A DNA stretch of 64,000 nucleotides from Halobacillus karajensis (GCF_900108515.1 NZ_FNWW01000005.1:124001-188000); one strand, 5' to 3'; shown: positions 14,028 through 23,895, numbered from the stretch's first letter. Program-made: numbers and translations. The notes: generated by a model from the sequence alone, not told the origin.

Positions 14028-15407
14028 ATGGCGAAACCGAAACCGCCGGTACAGAAGAACCAAACGATAGAACTCAGCTTCGAAGATTTGACCCACGAAG
14101 GCAATGGGGTAGGAAAAGTCGATGGTTATCCACTTTTCGTTCCGTATGGCCTTCCAGGCGAAAAGGCGGAAGTCAAAGTAGTTAAAGTAAAAAAGAACTT
14201 CGGCTTTGGAAAACTTGTTAAAGTAACCGAAGCAAGTGACGACCGCGTGGAACCCCTTTGTGATGTTTTTTACCAATGCGGAGGCTGTCAGCTTCAGCAT
14301 ATGAGTTATCAGATGCAGCTTAATATGAAGCGTAAGCAAGTGAAAGATAATATGAAGAAAATCGGTCATCTTGAGCATGTGCCGGTACATCCAACGGTTG
14401 GCATGGAAGACCCTTGGCGCTACCGGAACAAAGTACAAATCCCAGTCGGGCAAAAAGAAGACGGCGAACTGATGACAGGGTTCTACCAAAAACGAAGCCA
14501 TAACATTATCGATATGGATACATGTTTGATACAGGATGAAATGAACGATCGTATGGTCGAGAGTGTCCGCCGCATTGCTTCCAAGCACGGGATCGATGCT
14601 TACGACGAACAGACCCATCGTGGAGTTCTGAGACATATTATGGTCCGGACGGGTCAGAATACAAAAAATATTATGATCGTGATTGTAACAAAAACAAAAA
14701 AACTCCCCCATAAAGATAAGATGGTTGACGAAATCCGTGATGCTTTTCCAAACGTAAAGTCTATTGTTCATAACGTGAACAACGCCAAGACGAACGTAAT
14801 CCTAGGAAAAGAAACCCATATCCTTTGGGGAGATGAATATATCTATGACACAATCGGTGATATCCGATTTATGATCTCACCGAAATCGTTCTATCAGGTC
14901 AATCCGACCCAGACGAAAAAGCTTTATGATAAGGCCCTTGCCTATGCCAACCTTAGTGGAGGTGAAACGGTAATTGATGCCTATTGCGGTATCGGTACAA
15001 TTTCCTTATTCCTTGCTCAAAAAGCAAAGAAAGTCTATGGCGTTGAAATCGTCCCGGAAGCCGTTACAGATGCAAAGAAAAATGCCCGATTGAACAAGAT
15101 GGACAACGCTGAATTTTACGTCGGCCAGGCTGAAGAACTCATGCCGTGGTGGCGGAATCAAGGACTAAGACCTGATGTAATTGTCGTTGACCCACCGAGA
15201 AAAGGCTGTGATGAAGCCCTCCTAAAAGCCATGCTTGATATGGAGCCTGAGCGAATTGTTTACGTTTCTTGTAACCCCTCCACGCTTGCCCGTGATTTGC
15301 GGATCCTAGAAGATGGGGGATATAAGACGAAGGAAGTGCAGCCTGTAGATATGTTCCCGCAGACGGCGCACGTGGAGTGTGTTACGTATTTGACCCCTAA
15401 ATCATAG
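14028..15407 (+). CDS. rlmCD: 23S rRNA (uracil-C5)-methyltransferase RlmCD
   Basis: SAM-dependent m5U methyltransferase of the RumA/TrmA family (459 residues); the B. subtilis enzyme modifies both U747 and U1939 of 23S rRNA. An N-terminal TRAM RNA-binding domain (about 8-70) is followed by the [4Fe-4S] cysteines C78, C84, C87 and C166, a Rossmann SAM domain ([16 protein letters not shown]), DPPRKGC, and the catalytic cysteine C415 in [13 protein letters not shown]. The start has an AAAGGACGG ribosome site. A 275-codon open frame lies antisense to this gene and is a shadow. Confidence 0.95.
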   Translation: MAKPKPPVQKNQTIELSFEDLTHEGNGVGKVDGYPLFVPYGLPGEKAEVKVVKVKKNFGFGKLVKVTEASDDRVEPLCDVFYQCGGCQLQHMSYQMQLNMKRKQVKDNMKKIGHLEHVPVHPTVGMEDPWRYRNKVQIPVGQKEDGELMTGFYQKRSHNIIDMDTCLIQDEMNDRMVESVRRIASKHGIDAYDEQTHRGVLRHIMVRTGQNTKNIMIVIVTKTKKLPHKDKMVDEIRDAFPNVKSIVHNVNNAKTNVILGKETHILWGDEYIYDTIGDIRFMISPKSFYQVNPTQTKKLYDKALAYANLSGGETVIDAYCGIGTISLFLAQKAKKVYGVEIVPEAVTDAKKNARLNKMDNAEFYVGQAEELMPWWRNQGLRPDVIVVDPPRKGCDEALLKAMLDMEPERIVYVSCNPSTLARDLRILEDGGYKTKEVQPVDMFPQTAHVECVTYLTPKS

Positions 15408-15421
15408 AGTTTTAAAAGAAG

Positions 15422-15462
15422 AACATAAGAGTGGTCACATTTTGACTACTCCTATGTTTTTT
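15422..15462 (+). terminator. Terminator after rlmCD
   Basis: A long imperfect stem from AACATAAGAGTGGTCA to TGACTACTCCTATGTT, ending in TTTTTT. Confidence 0.88.
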
Positions 15463-15506
15463 GAAGCCATGAATATGTACGGGTATATGGTAGGTCAAAC
15501 AAAATT

Positions 15507-15550
15507 AAAAAAACAGAGAATTCCATAATTAGAGGAATCTCTGTTTTTTT
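15507..15550 (-). terminator. Terminator of the metallophosphoesterase gene (works from both sides)
   Basis: An inverted repeat AAAACAGAGAATTCC / GGAATCTCTGTTTT with one bulged base, flanked by A and T runs. It lies 13 bases beyond the stop of the minus-strand gene. Confidence 0.85.
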
Positions 15551-15562
15551 AATGAAAACATT

Positions 15563-16414
15563 TTAGTTAGCCTTAATTAATTCTTGATCCAAGGCATTTA
15601 GAGCAAATTCATGAATCGTGATTTCCGGTCGGCTGCCCACACGAATGTTGAGCCCTGTTTGTCCAAGTCCCTCATTGATGTAAAAAGGTTTTCCATGTTG
15701 TTTATGAAGCCCTTTTATAATCTTCATTCTCGCTAGTTTGCCCATTTTCACAAGATGGTAGGCTTTTGGATAGCAGATTTGTCCGCCATGGAAGTGACCG
15801 GATAATAAATAATCAAAATGATAATTTTCCATGTGAAGCACGATGTTTGGGTCATGGGTTAGTACTAGGTTTGTTGATGGTTTAACGTTCTTATAGGCCA
15901 TTTCTAATTCACTTCGTTTTGTACTAAAATCATCCACCCCGATAATATTTAGAGGATGGCCGTTGATATGAATCGTTTCACTTTCATTTCTTAAAACTTT
16001 ACAATGGTGTTTCTCTAATGTGTGGATCAATGCATTAAGGTTTTCTTGTTTTAAAACATAATCATGGTTCCCAAGAACAGCATAGATTCCATATTTAGCA
16101 TTTAAACGATTAAGAACCTGTAAATAAGGAACAAGCTTAGGGATTGTTCGTTTACGATCCAGGAAGTCCCCTGTCAGGGCAATTAAATCAAAGTTTTTAT
16201 CTTTAAGATCCTCATAAAGTTGATTGGATGTAATCGAAATATTCTCAAGGTGTAAATCAGAGAGCTGAAGAATTTTCAAACTTGTTAATTGTTCGTTTGA
16301 TCCTTCTGTATTTATTTTAATTTCATTTATAACAACATCACGGGTATTATAATAAAATTTGATTATAAAATATAAAAGCGGAATTATTATTGCTGATAAT
16401 ATAATAAAAATCAT
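15563..16414 (-). CDS. Membrane-anchored metallophosphoesterase (YkuE/YaeI type)
   Basis: Calcineurin-like phosphoesterase of 283 residues with one N-terminal membrane span (about 1-22), the catalytic domain probably facing outward. The five metal-site motifs are all present: LQLSDLHLE, LTGDFLD, VLGNHDY, VLTHDPN and LSGHFHGGQ. Relatives include UDP-diacylglucosamine-hydrolase-like and lipid-phosphate enzymes; the substrate here is unknown. AAGGGGG precedes the ATG with good spacing. It is divergent from a UgtP-like glycolipid glycosyltransferase across a 120-base AT-rich gap, which hints at a shared role in membrane lipids, but this is inference. Confidence 0.85.
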   Translation of the reverse strand: MIFIILSAIIIPLLYFIIKFYYNTRDVVINEIKINTEGSNEQLTSLKILQLSDLHLENISITSNQLYEDLKDKNFDLIALTGDFLDRKRTIPKLVPYLQVLNRLNAKYGIYAVLGNHDYVLKQENLNALIHTLEKHHCKVLRNESETIHINGHPLNIIGVDDFSTKRSELEMAYKNVKPSTNLVLTHDPNIVLHMENYHFDYLLSGHFHGGQICYPKAYHLVKMGKLARMKIIKGLHKQHGKPFYINEGLGQTGLNIRVGSRPEITIHEFALNALDQELIKAN

Positions 16415-16537
16415 AAAATCCCCCTTCTAAATTTTTATTATACATGAAAATAAGTTAAATGGTTATGGTAATTGAATGAATACATCGTAGATATTTCCAA
16501 AAAAATATCTTTTTTACATTAATCGGAGGGGTTTTTG

Positions 16538-17668
16538 ATGACACATAAAAGAAACATTTTATTTCTTCCATTCTTACAAATACCTTCCGGACATCATCAA
16601 GCTGCGGATGCTATCATTGATGAATTATCAGAAAAACATCCTGATATTAAGTGCGATAAAGTTGATATCCTCTCTTACAGTTACGGGAAGGTAGAAGCTT
16701 TTGTTTCCCTTACTTATTTGAAGTGGATACAAACCATTCCGCAATTCTACAACTGGCTTTATCAAAGTAGTGTCTATAAAAAGGGAGATTTCGACAAGCG
16801 GTACCATCTTTATGAGCTATTGTTTATACCTTTTATGAGGAAGCTGCTTAATGAGAAGAAACCTGATCTTATCGTATGTACTCATGCTCTCCCCTCCTAT
16901 ATGATCAATCGGTTAAAAGAGGTTCATGAGCTGCATATCCCCGTCATTAATATCTATACAGATTATTTTATTCATGAATTTTGGGGGATCAAACATATAG
17001 ATTTTCATTTTACGTCTTCCCATCATATGAAAGAATTTTTATTGCACAAAGGGATAAAAGAGAATCAAATCGTGAATACAGGGATTCCCATACACCAGAA
17101 ATTAAAAAACCACAGTGGAAGTGTGGGGAAGAGCCATCATTCTTTATCACTATTGATAACCGGTGGGAGTTTAGGGATTGGAGCAATTGGAGAATTAATT
17201 AAGAGAATGGGAACACATTCGATGATTGATTTTTTTGTATTATGCGGAAAAAATGAACAGTTATATGGAAAGTTAAAGAACTCTGGTAGGGCTAATATTG
17301 TTCCATTAAGGTATATAAAATGTAAAGACGAAATGAATAAGTTATACGATCAAATCGACGGAATTATAACAAAGCCTGGCGGAGTAACCATTAGTGAAAG
17401 CTTATATAAAAGGAAACCGATTTTTATTTATCATGCCTTACCCGGGCAAGAAGTCATCAATCTCCACCAGCTGAAAAAACTCGGACTTGTCTATGAATTG
17501 AACTATTGGAAAAGGCAGACACAGCCTATGGATGAATTCATCTACGCACTTTATAGAAATAAGAGTCAGTGGATGGAAGATCATCACCAATCCATTTCTC
17601 TATATCATCAACAGCTTTCAACTATTGGGCCGGTTGATTTTATCGAAAAGGTTATCTTCGAAAAGTAG
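16538..17668 (+). CDS. UgtP/MGDG-synthase-like glycosyltransferase
   Basis: GT28-type glycosyltransferase of 376 residues. The N-terminal acceptor domain starts with ILFLPFLQIPSGHHQAADAI, the MGDG-synthase signature (B. subtilis UgtP makes glucosyl-diacylglycerol). The C-terminal nucleotide-sugar domain shows ITGGSLGIGAIGEL and the donor motif TKPGGVTISESL. The likely product is a membrane glycolipid made from a UDP-sugar and diacylglycerol or a related lipid. A TTG at 16535 precedes the ATG; GGAGGGG at 16525-16531 suits the ATG at 16538. Probably a paralogue of the main UgtP. It is divergent from the metallophosphoesterase gene. Confidence 0.82.
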   Translation: MTHKRNILFLPFLQIPSGHHQAADAIIDELSEKHPDIKCDKVDILSYSYGKVEAFVSLTYLKWIQTIPQFYNWLYQSSVYKKGDFDKRYHLYELLFIPFMRKLLNEKKPDLIVCTHALPSYMINRLKEVHELHIPVINIYTDYFIHEFWGIKHIDFHFTSSHHMKEFLLHKGIKENQIVNTGIPIHQKLKNHSGSVGKSHHSLSLLITGGSLGIGAIGELIKRMGTHSMIDFFVLCGKNEQLYGKLKNSGRANIVPLRYIKCKDEMNKLYDQIDGIITKPGGVTISESLYKRKPIFIYHALPGQEVINLHQLKKLGLVYELNYWKRQTQPMDEFIYALYRNKSQWMEDHHQSISLYHQQLSTIGPVDFIEKVIFEK

Positions 17669-17839
17669 AAGTGAAAAAGTGAATGGTAGACTTTGTTTTT
17701 TATATACGTGAACAGAGGTACGGTTTATGAATAAGTAATTGAATCAACTATTTTTTCAAGTCACAATTCCTTAGAGTGCATGATAATTAGAGGGAGGAGT
17801 ATATTAAAAATAATAATATTGTTGGGAGGAGTTTATGCT

Positions 17840-18148
17840 ATGGAAAGTGTACCGGTAGAACAACTTATTAGTGATTTAGAAAACTCATTTCGACCCCTAA
17901 TGGAGAAAAATAATCTAGATGATATCGGAATTTTTGAGGAGGAAGGCCAGGGTGATTACTATCATCTTGGTTATACGGTCAAGAAAAATGAAAGGGTTTA
18001 TATGGTGCATCTTCCGTTTATTAAAAGTGAAGATGGCCACCTGACTCTTGATAAACAGGAATGGATAGTAGAAACAGATGATCCCAACGCTGTAGATTTA
18101 AAAGGGTTCGATAAGATTGATGATGTCTTTCAGAGTCTTTTCAGATAA
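17840..18148 (+). CDS. Small hypothetical protein, Bacillaceae type
   Basis: A 102-residue acidic, soluble protein with a mixed alpha/beta pattern and no signal peptide. Not recognised with certainty; the DUF5634 family of Bacillaceae is a possible home, but this could not be checked. GGGAGGAG at 17824-17831 places the start at 17840; the longer frame from 17780 would place that ribosome site inside the gene. A second GGGAGGAG copy lies about 30 bases upstream with no start codon behind it. Confidence 0.6.
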   Translation: MESVPVEQLISDLENSFRPLMEKNNLDDIGIFEEEGQGDYYHLGYTVKKNERVYMVHLPFIKSEDGHLTLDKQEWIVETDDPNAVDLKGFDKIDDVFQSLFR

Positions 18149-18236
18149 GTAAGTAAAATTTCGGATTGGTGAATGGGTGAACTGACTAAAAAACGATCAC
18201 AAATGGATGATCACTTTTATAAATGATGCAACCACT

Positions 18237-18265
18237 AAAGGAACCTTATCTGAGGACCTTTTTTA
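18237..18265 (+). terminator. Weak terminator candidate in the 18.15-18.6 kb gap
   Basis: AAGG-CCT / AGG-CCTT stem with bulges, then TTTTTT. It would end the transcript of the gene at 17840. A short GATCA/TGATC repeat lies at 18194-18213. The rest of 18149-18598 is AT-rich with no ORF or structure that I can support. Confidence 0.4.
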
Positions 18266-18598
18266 TGCCGCAGAAGGATGACGGCAGGACAGAACTGGTT
18301 TATTAAAGGGAATGACCGACATTTTTTGTTTCTCCAATAATAATAGGTATTCAGTAAAGGCGTACACACTAGGGGATAGCAAAGTTTTTGTGGTACTTGA
18401 ATATTCTTTCTTTTAAAAGCCTATTTTAGTTATTTTCTTACTATAAGGGGATTAAAGGTTGTTTATAGTTCGCTTCGTAAATTGGTAATGAATAACTAAC
18501 ATAATACTTTCGTTCATGGAAAATATTAAAAAGGTCTTTAACAAATATTAGACCCATTGACTCCAATTTGTGGAGGAAATCGATTAGGAGGTAAAAGG

Positions 18599-18883
18599 AT
18601 GGCGTTAGAAGAAAAAGAGCGAATTATTATTCCCGACGAAAACGGGGAAGAACATTTATTTGAAATATTGTTTACATTTGATGTGGATCAAACAAATGCA
18701 ACTTATATCGCAGTATCTCCTGTGGATCAAATCGGAGGTAATGATGTAGATGTATTCCCCTTCCGGTATGAAGAAAAAGTGAACGATGAGGACGACCTTG
18801 CCTTATATCATATCGAATCGGATGAAGAATGGGAAATGGTGGATGAAGTGATAAATACGTTAACAGGTGAGGATTTGATTTAA
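18599..18883 (+). CDS. DUF1292 protein (YrzB-like)
   Basis: A 94-residue, strongly acidic protein. The opening segment ending in IIIPDENGEEHLFEILFTFD and the ending with SDEEWEMVDEVIN match the DUF1292/YrzB pattern. In B. subtilis yrzB sits next to yrrK and alaS; here it is far from those genes, so this is probably an extra copy. Function unknown. TTAGGAGGT at 18585-18593 fixes the ATG at 18599; the 14 upstream codons in frame are not coding. Confidence 0.75.
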   Translation: MALEEKERIIIPDENGEEHLFEILFTFDVDQTNATYIAVSPVDQIGGNDVDVFPFRYEEKVNDEDDLALYHIESDEEWEMVDEVINTLTGEDLI

Positions 18884-19170
18884 GTTTGAGGCTTCAAATC
18901 CACAAACTTTTACCAGAATATCGTCTCAAGGGTAAAGGAACTGTTTTTCCAAATACATTCTAACAATTCCCTCATTATTAAGCTGATCGTAAGAGGTCTG
19001 AATTCTTGTATTAATCTCCTCATGCTTTACAAAAAAATTGTTTAGCCTTGATATATTATATTTTCATTCTATTTCTTTTACTTTAAAAAGGGAGCCAAAT
19101 TAGTTTTAACTATAAATAAATTTACCATTAAAAATGAAGATGTTTGATATAGAGGCTGAAGCAATAATCT

Positions 19171-19204
19171 CCCAGGTTTTTCTATAGAACCTGGGCTTTT
19201 TTAT
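19171..19204 (+). terminator. Strong orphan terminator
   Basis: CCCAGGTT / AACCTGGG stem with a 9-base loop, then CTTTTTT. It lies 290 bases after the nearest upstream gene and 320 before the next, so it may end the DUF1292 transcript or a small RNA. The remainder of 18884-19526 is AT-rich, without an ORF of note. Confidence 0.8.
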
Positions 19205-19526
19205 GTCTTTTTCAATACAAAACCACTCCATTTTATTTTAATTCTCTTTTCTTTCTTTTATTATCTTTCTCTACCCACCTATAGCGTTAAAAGTCGGAAA
19301 GCCTATAGGAGAGAAATTCGGGGTCTACGAATCAGTCGTTTATATCAGAAGTGTAGGGGGATAAAGGAAAGGGGCCATGAAAGCAGGCGAATGTTCGATC
19401 AACCGTCCTTCTCGGGCTTAAGTAAGTGTTAAAAAAAGACCTATTTTATGGCATTTTCCTACAAATGCCGGCATCTCTTTCTAGTTCATTCATAGGATGG
19501 ACTATTAAATGAAAAGAGGTGGTAGA

Positions 19527-20855
19527 ATGTTAGGGTTCTCTATGATTCAATTAACCAAAACCCATAGTGAGAAGCTGGATAAGGAACTGCGTAAAAGTCT
19601 AGTTCATTTATATAAGCCTTTGCGCCGAACTCCTTGTTTTTTGCATCGCTCGATTGAAAAGTATTTAGAGAAGCGGAAAAAATTCCCGGTCATTATTGAA
19701 TTTGAAGAAGAAAAGGTGATGTATTCCGGTATAAGTAAGGTTCATGACCTGGTGGGTAAAGAGAAACACTGCAAGGTTGAGCATGAATTTCCAAGTACAT
19801 GCTGTTGTTCTGGAGTATTAACCGCATCAGCCATTGAAAAAATACTTTCCGACGATTGCCACATTAAAAAAATCTATTATGATCGGGAGGTAATGGCTTT
19901 ATTGGATGTGGCTTCTCCGGCTGTTCATGCTCATGCATTGAACCAAATGGGGTTAACTGGTAAAGGTGTGAATATCGCAGTTGTAGATACCGGTGTTTAT
20001 CCGCACCAGGATTTAACCCAGCCAGAAAATCGGTTGATTGCTTTTAAGGATGTCGTTAATAACCGTGAAGAGGCTTATGATGATAATGGACATGGAACTC
20101 ACTGTGCGGGGGATGCTGCAGGTAATGGTTTTGCCTCTAATGATAAGTATCAGGGTCCTGCTCCAGAGGCTGGAATTATTGGGGTTAAAGTCCTTAACCA
20201 GATGGGGTCAGGCTCTCTTTCGACGATTATTGCAGGTATCCAATGGTGTATCGATCATAAAGAAGAATATCAGATTGATATCCTCTCTTTATCTTTAGGT
20301 GCGGCTGCCGATGAGTCTGACTGTGATGATCCACTTGTCCAAATTGTTGATCAAGCATGGGAAAGTGGCATTGTTGTTATTGTAGCTGCTGGGAACTCAG
20401 GTCCAGATCAAAGGACAGTTGCCACACCTGGCATCAGTTCGAAGGTGATTACTGTAGGTGCTGTCGATGATAGAAATACGGTGGAACGCAGCGATGAACA
20501 GATTGCTTCTTTTTCAAGTCGAGGTCCTGCTTGTGGCGAAGATTCAAAACCAGATTTGGTTACTCCAGGTGTGAATATTGTTTCCTTAAGGTCGCCAGGA
20601 TCTTACCTTGATAAAACCTCAAAATCAAATCGTGTAGAAAACGACTACTTCAATTTATCTGGTACCTCTATGGCTACCCCGATTTGTGCAGGGGTCGCTG
20701 CATTAATCCTTCAAGAACATCCAGAATATACTCCAGATCAAGTCAAACAACAGCTTCTTGCAGGAGCCGTGGATATCGGGTTACCGCCCTATGTCCAGGG
20801 GGCAGGGTACTTGGATGCAGAAAAAGCATTGGAGTTTACAGGAAGAGAAGAGTAA
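19527..20855 (+). CDS. aprX: AprX-type subtilisin-like serine protease
   Basis: S8 peptidase of 442 residues. The catalytic triad is D154 (AVVDTGVY), H189 (DNGHGTHCAG) and S381 (SGTSMATPICAG), with the oxyanion Asn in AAGNSGPD. The N-terminal 120-residue prodomain (MLGFSMIQL..., CFLHRSIEKYLEKRKK, TCCCSGVLTASAIE) resembles AprX of B. subtilis; there is no Sec signal peptide, so the protein is probably intracellular, as proposed for AprX. AGAGGTGG at 19515-19522 favours the ATG at 19527 over the one at 19509. It is a single gene ended by its own terminator. Confidence 0.9.
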   Translation: MLGFSMIQLTKTHSEKLDKELRKSLVHLYKPLRRTPCFLHRSIEKYLEKRKKFPVIIEFEEEKVMYSGISKVHDLVGKEKHCKVEHEFPSTCCCSGVLTASAIEKILSDDCHIKKIYYDREVMALLDVASPAVHAHALNQMGLTGKGVNIAVVDTGVYPHQDLTQPENRLIAFKDVVNNREEAYDDNGHGTHCAGDAAGNGFASNDKYQGPAPEAGIIGVKVLNQMGSGSLSTIIAGIQWCIDHKEEYQIDILSLSLGAAADESDCDDPLVQIVDQAWESGIVVIVAAGNSGPDQRTVATPGISSKVITVGAVDDRNTVERSDEQIASFSSRGPACGEDSKPDLVTPGVNIVSLRSPGSYLDKTSKSNRVENDYFNLSGTSMATPICAGVAALILQEHPEYTPDQVKQQLLAGAVDIGLPPYVQGAGYLDAEKALEFTGREE

Positions 20856-20912
20856 GGTGGGGAATTATTAAGGAAACCATACGAAGCGGAAATTAAATTC
20901 CTTATTTTCTAC

Positions 20913-20940
20913 AAAGCTGGCTGAATGCCGGCTTTTTTCT
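20913..20940 (+). terminator. Terminator after aprX
   Basis: AAAGCTGGC / GCCGGCTTT with a short loop and six T. Confidence 0.85.
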
Positions 20941-21056
20941 TTTCTCTAAGAGGATACGAATCCCTTTTCCTAGGAAAAGTTGTGGAAAGCGAAGGAGAAG
21001 GGGGGACTTGTTGTCATTCCTCATCCCCTTCCTGACATCAAGAATACGGGAGGCTC

Positions 21057-21464
21057 TTAAGTTTTATTATTAGGAAAAGTTTTTTGTGTATGTTCTTCCC
21101 ACCACTTCAAAGCGCTGTATAATATAGCCGATCCGTCACCGGTAAAAGGAACAAAATTAAACAGGTTTAGGATGCAAAGCATAGAGAAAAGGTGGCTATA
21201 GATACTTTCAGAAAAATAAAGCATCGCTCCCCCAATAAAAGGAAGAATCAAGTTAGGTGCAGTTGAAATCCAGAATATTTGACCATACTGGTGATCGTTC
21301 TCATATACTACTTTCCCACCGAAAGGATGAATGTTTATCGAAATTACCTTTTTTTTAAATAATAGAATAAAAAGTAAATGAATCAGTTCATGTAAAACTA
21401 ATACAAGAAATAATAGGGCATAAATGAGGAGACAAGCTTTTCCAAGAATAAGGAAGTTCTCCAT
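21057..21464 (-). CDS. Minimal M50 (site-2-protease-like) membrane metallopeptidase
   Basis: A 135-residue, very hydrophobic protein with about four membrane spans. Zinc-site motif HELIH at H25-E26-H29 inside the first span region, and the second S2P motif at N103-P106-D110-G111 (NFVPFTGDG, one residue shorter than the usual NxxPxPxxDG spacing). This is the core of an intramembrane protease with almost nothing else. YydH, the M50 protein of the B. subtilis yydFGHIJ peptide operon, is a known case of such a protein beside an ABC exporter. It is the last gene of a minus-strand operon and starts 1 base after the stop of the preceding gene. Probable substrate: the 82-residue single-span protein at the head of the operon (inference). 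Confidence 0.75.
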   Translation of the reverse strand: MENFLILGKACLLIYALLFLVLVLHELIHLLFILLFKKKVISINIHPFGGKVVYENDHQYGQIFWISTAPNLILPFIGGAMLYFSESIYSHLFSMLCILNLFNFVPFTGDGSAILYSALKWWEEHTQKTFPNNKT

Positions 21465-21465
21465 A

Positions 21466-21738
21466 TTAAGCGGTACTTGTTCTCGTCCTGAATTTACGTA
21501 AAATCAAAACACTGATACATAAAATCACAAGCCATGCTAGATATGTGAAAAGGACTTGTGTGGTGAGAGAAAATGTGGTGAATAATTCTTCCTCATTCAT
21601 AGTCATATCAATTTGTAAACCTAACTTAGAACGGTAGATACCTGATTCATCTATTGAGAATAATGTAACAAAGTAATCTATTAAAAAAGCGGCTAAATAG
21701 ATCACTGTTCCAATGAAAATCCATTTGGTTAATTTCAT
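21466..21738 (-). CDS. Small two-span membrane protein of the peptide/ABC operon
   Basis: A 90-residue protein with two membrane helices (about 5-27 and 60-81) joined by an acidic loop (SIDESGIYRSKLGLQIDM..., NEEELF) and a basic C-terminal tail RKFRTRTSTA. No family recognised. Its ATG overlaps the permease stop (ATGA), and the M50 gene follows after 1 base, so all three are translationally coupled. It could be an immunity protein, or a partner subunit of the exporter or protease; nothing in the sequence decides. Confidence 0.65.
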   Translation of the reverse strand: MKLTKWIFIGTVIYLAAFLIDYFVTLFSIDESGIYRSKLGLQIDMTMNEEELFTTFSLTTQVLFTYLAWLVILCISVLILRKFRTRTSTA

Positions 21739-23156
21739 AATTTTTTTTCTTCACTCCTCCAATTCTTTCGATTGAATCTGGAAAAATCCCAAGATGGTAT
21801 TGTATCCTTCTCTTCAGATTGTAAAAGCAAGAAGTATTTCATCATAATTAATAGAAGGTAAACAATGATGAAGATGAAAAAACTTTTGGCTACAAGATAG
21901 ATAGAAACAGCTAGAACCACACATAATATTGAAGCAGTGAATTCATTGACAGAACTCTTACTTTTAGGGAAGAGGATACTCATCACAACCGCGGATTCAA
22001 AGATAATTAAACCATAGTAAGCACTATCCCAATAATCACTACTTAAGGTGAGAGCAAACAAGATAAGTGGAAGGTTCAATACTAGACTGATTCCTGTAGT
22101 GATAACTGTTTCCTTAACTGGAGTAATAGTAAAAAAGCGATTCATGCCTCTATATGATAACGTTGTATTAAAGTATCGGATCCCTATAAAGGATAATAAT
22201 GGGTAAACATAAGAAAAGGTCGTCGCTGCAATAAAAAAGTCTTTGGTGTCCCATAAGGCTAAAGTAAAGAAAAGCAATGCAATCCCTAAAACGCGGAACA
22301 TAAGCTTGTTCCTTAAGAATCCCAATAAGATTAAAGTAAACGTATTCACTCGCTTACCCCATCGAAACAGAAAAAACTCTTCTCCATAATAAATGCCGGT
22401 TTGATCTTCTTCTTTACTGTAATAAATGAGCATCAGGAGTAATGCAACTCCGATGAGAAGAATCGAAATAAGAAGGATCATAATTAAACCGTTTAGTTCC
22501 ATATTCAGATTTTGGATACTCTGATCAATTTTGAAACGGAATACAAATAAATGAAAGAAAAGCAGGACAACAAGTAATCCATGGTTAAGGTTGTACGTCG
22601 TTAATTTTAGTTTCTCTCCTAGGACATGAAAGATAAAATGATAGAAAAGAATACTGAAAAAAAACAGCAATTGACAGTAAACGAAGACAAGTAAACTGAC
22701 CAGCCAAGGGAAGTAAAATAATTTCAGCAGTGGAATAATAATCGCAAATACGATTAAAAACGCTCCATAGCTGAGCACCAATTTGAATAACATGCTGCCT
22801 AACCAAATGCTTCCCTTTTCAAATGGGAGGATTTTTAATTGATATTGCATTTTACCTGTCAATGAAAAGGTGATCGTGACAATCAAATAAATAAAACCTG
22901 TAATAATAATGAGTACATTTGTCAGGCTGGAAAATAATATATTCTTCATACCACTGTTGCTTTGGTCTTCCGTAATGAACATTTGATTATATTGAGATAG
23001 ATTTAATAGATAATAAGCGATGTAAATGGCCACTAGTAATCCTAAAAGGATATAGCGGTTTCTTTTTTTTTGAAACATAGGATTTGCCAAAAGATTATGG
23101 AAAACCTCATGCATTAAGAGTTTGGTTATGGTGTAAGAATCGGTCAATTTGTTCAT
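21735..23156 (-). CDS. ABC-type permease, multi-span
   Basis: A 473-residue integral membrane protein with about ten to twelve hydrophobic spans and no nucleotide-binding domain. It is the membrane partner of the ATPase encoded upstream. The frame starts at 23156, overlapping the ATPase gene by 50 bases. An internal ATG at 23114 overlaps the ATPase stop by only 8 bases and may be the true start; neither has a clear ribosome site. Low similarity to ABC-2 or bacitracin-type permeases is expected; the substrate is unknown. Context (peptide, M50 protease) suggests export of, or immunity to, a processed peptide. Confidence 0.75.
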   Translation of the reverse strand: MNKLTDSYTITKLLMHEVFHNLLANPMFQKKRNRYILLGLLVAIYIAYYLLNLSQYNQMFITEDQSNSGMKNILFSSLTNVLIIITGFIYLIVTITFSLTGKMQYQLKILPFEKGSIWLGSMLFKLVLSYGAFLIVFAIIIPLLKLFYFPWLVSLLVFVYCQLLFFFSILFYHFIFHVLGEKLKLTTYNLNHGLLVVLLFFHLFVFRFKIDQSIQNLNMELNGLIMILLISILLIGVALLLMLIYYSKEEDQTGIYYGEEFFLFRWGKRVNTFTLILLGFLRNKLMFRVLGIALLFFTLALWDTKDFFIAATTFSYVYPLLSFIGIRYFNTTLSYRGMNRFFTITPVKETVITTGISLVLNLPLILFALTLSSDYWDSAYYGLIIFESAVVMSILFPKSKSSVNEFTASILCVVLAVSIYLVAKSFFIFIIVYLLLIMMKYFLLLQSEEKDTIPSWDFSRFNRKNWRSEEKKL

Positions 23157-23838
23157 AATAATTTTTTAATTCCCCATTATTTATTACGATTTCTTCAATC
23201 ATAGAAATGTCCTCAATATTTTCTATTCTCCCTTTATTTAAAAGGTGAACCTTCGCTTGTTTATTCCGGCTGATATAATCCATGTTATGAGAAATAAGAA
23301 TGAACTTCCGATTAGTTGCAAAGCGTTCGATTAAGTATTCTGTAAGCAAATAGCTCTCATAATCAAGCCCATTAAATACTTCATCTGCTAAAATATAGCG
23401 GACATCTAACGCTAGCGCGATCGCTATTTGTAATTTTTTCTTCATTCCGTATGAATAATCACCAATTTTTTGGTTAAGGCGATCCTTCAAGTGGTAGAGA
23501 TCAATGATAAAATGGAATAAGTCATGATCCGGATTCTCATATCTGGAAAATACGAAGTGAGCGTATTCTCTCCCTGACAAATATTCAGGTAAGTAAAAAT
23601 CAGAAGGGATATAATACATAAACTTTTTTGCAGCCTTTTCTCTTCTATCTTCCCCGTGAATAGTGATTTCTCCTTGTTCAAAAGGAATGATGTCACAAAT
23701 ACAATTAAAAAGCGTCGTTTTTCCTGACCCATTGATACCTACAAGGATGTCTATGCCTTTAGAATCAAATGAAAGAGTTAAGTTTTTCAACACTTTGTTG
23801 TTTCTATATGATTTTATTAATCCGTCTATTTTTATCAT
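23107..23838 (-). CDS. ABC transporter ATP-binding protein
   Basis: Nucleotide-binding subunit of 243 residues. Walker A GINGSGKTT, Q-loop region, a divergent signature YSYGMKKKLQ in place of LSGGQ, Walker B YILADEVFNGLD and H-loop ISHN are all present. The class resembles exporters for peptides and antibiotics. A TTG at 23847 opens the frame, but the ATG at 23838 has AAGG at a better distance. It lies 57 bases downstream of the 82-residue peptide gene and overlaps the permease gene. Confidence 0.85.
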   Translation of the reverse strand: MIKIDGLIKSYRNNKVLKNLTLSFDSKGIDILVGINGSGKTTLFNCICDIIPFEQGEITIHGEDRREKAAKKFMYYIPSDFYLPEYLSGREYAHFVFSRYENPDHDLFHFIIDLYHLKDRLNQKIGDYSYGMKKKLQIAIALALDVRYILADEVFNGLDYESYLLTEYLIERFATNRKFILISHNMDYISRNKQAKVHLLNKGRIENIEDISMIEEIVINNGELKNYYEQIDRFLHHNQTLNA

Positions 23839-23895
23839 ATCAGTCAACCTTATGAGTATTTTTTGTATGGGTTTGGAGAATAGATGTTTTATGTT

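Noticed and set aside
13944-14771. 275-codon open frame antisense to rlmCD
   Set aside because: It lies fully opposite a well-conserved gene, has an improbable Cys/His/Phe-rich composition and no ribosome site.
18149-18598. Search for a riboswitch or RNA gene in the 450-base gap
   Set aside because: Only weak hairpins were found; no known class fits.
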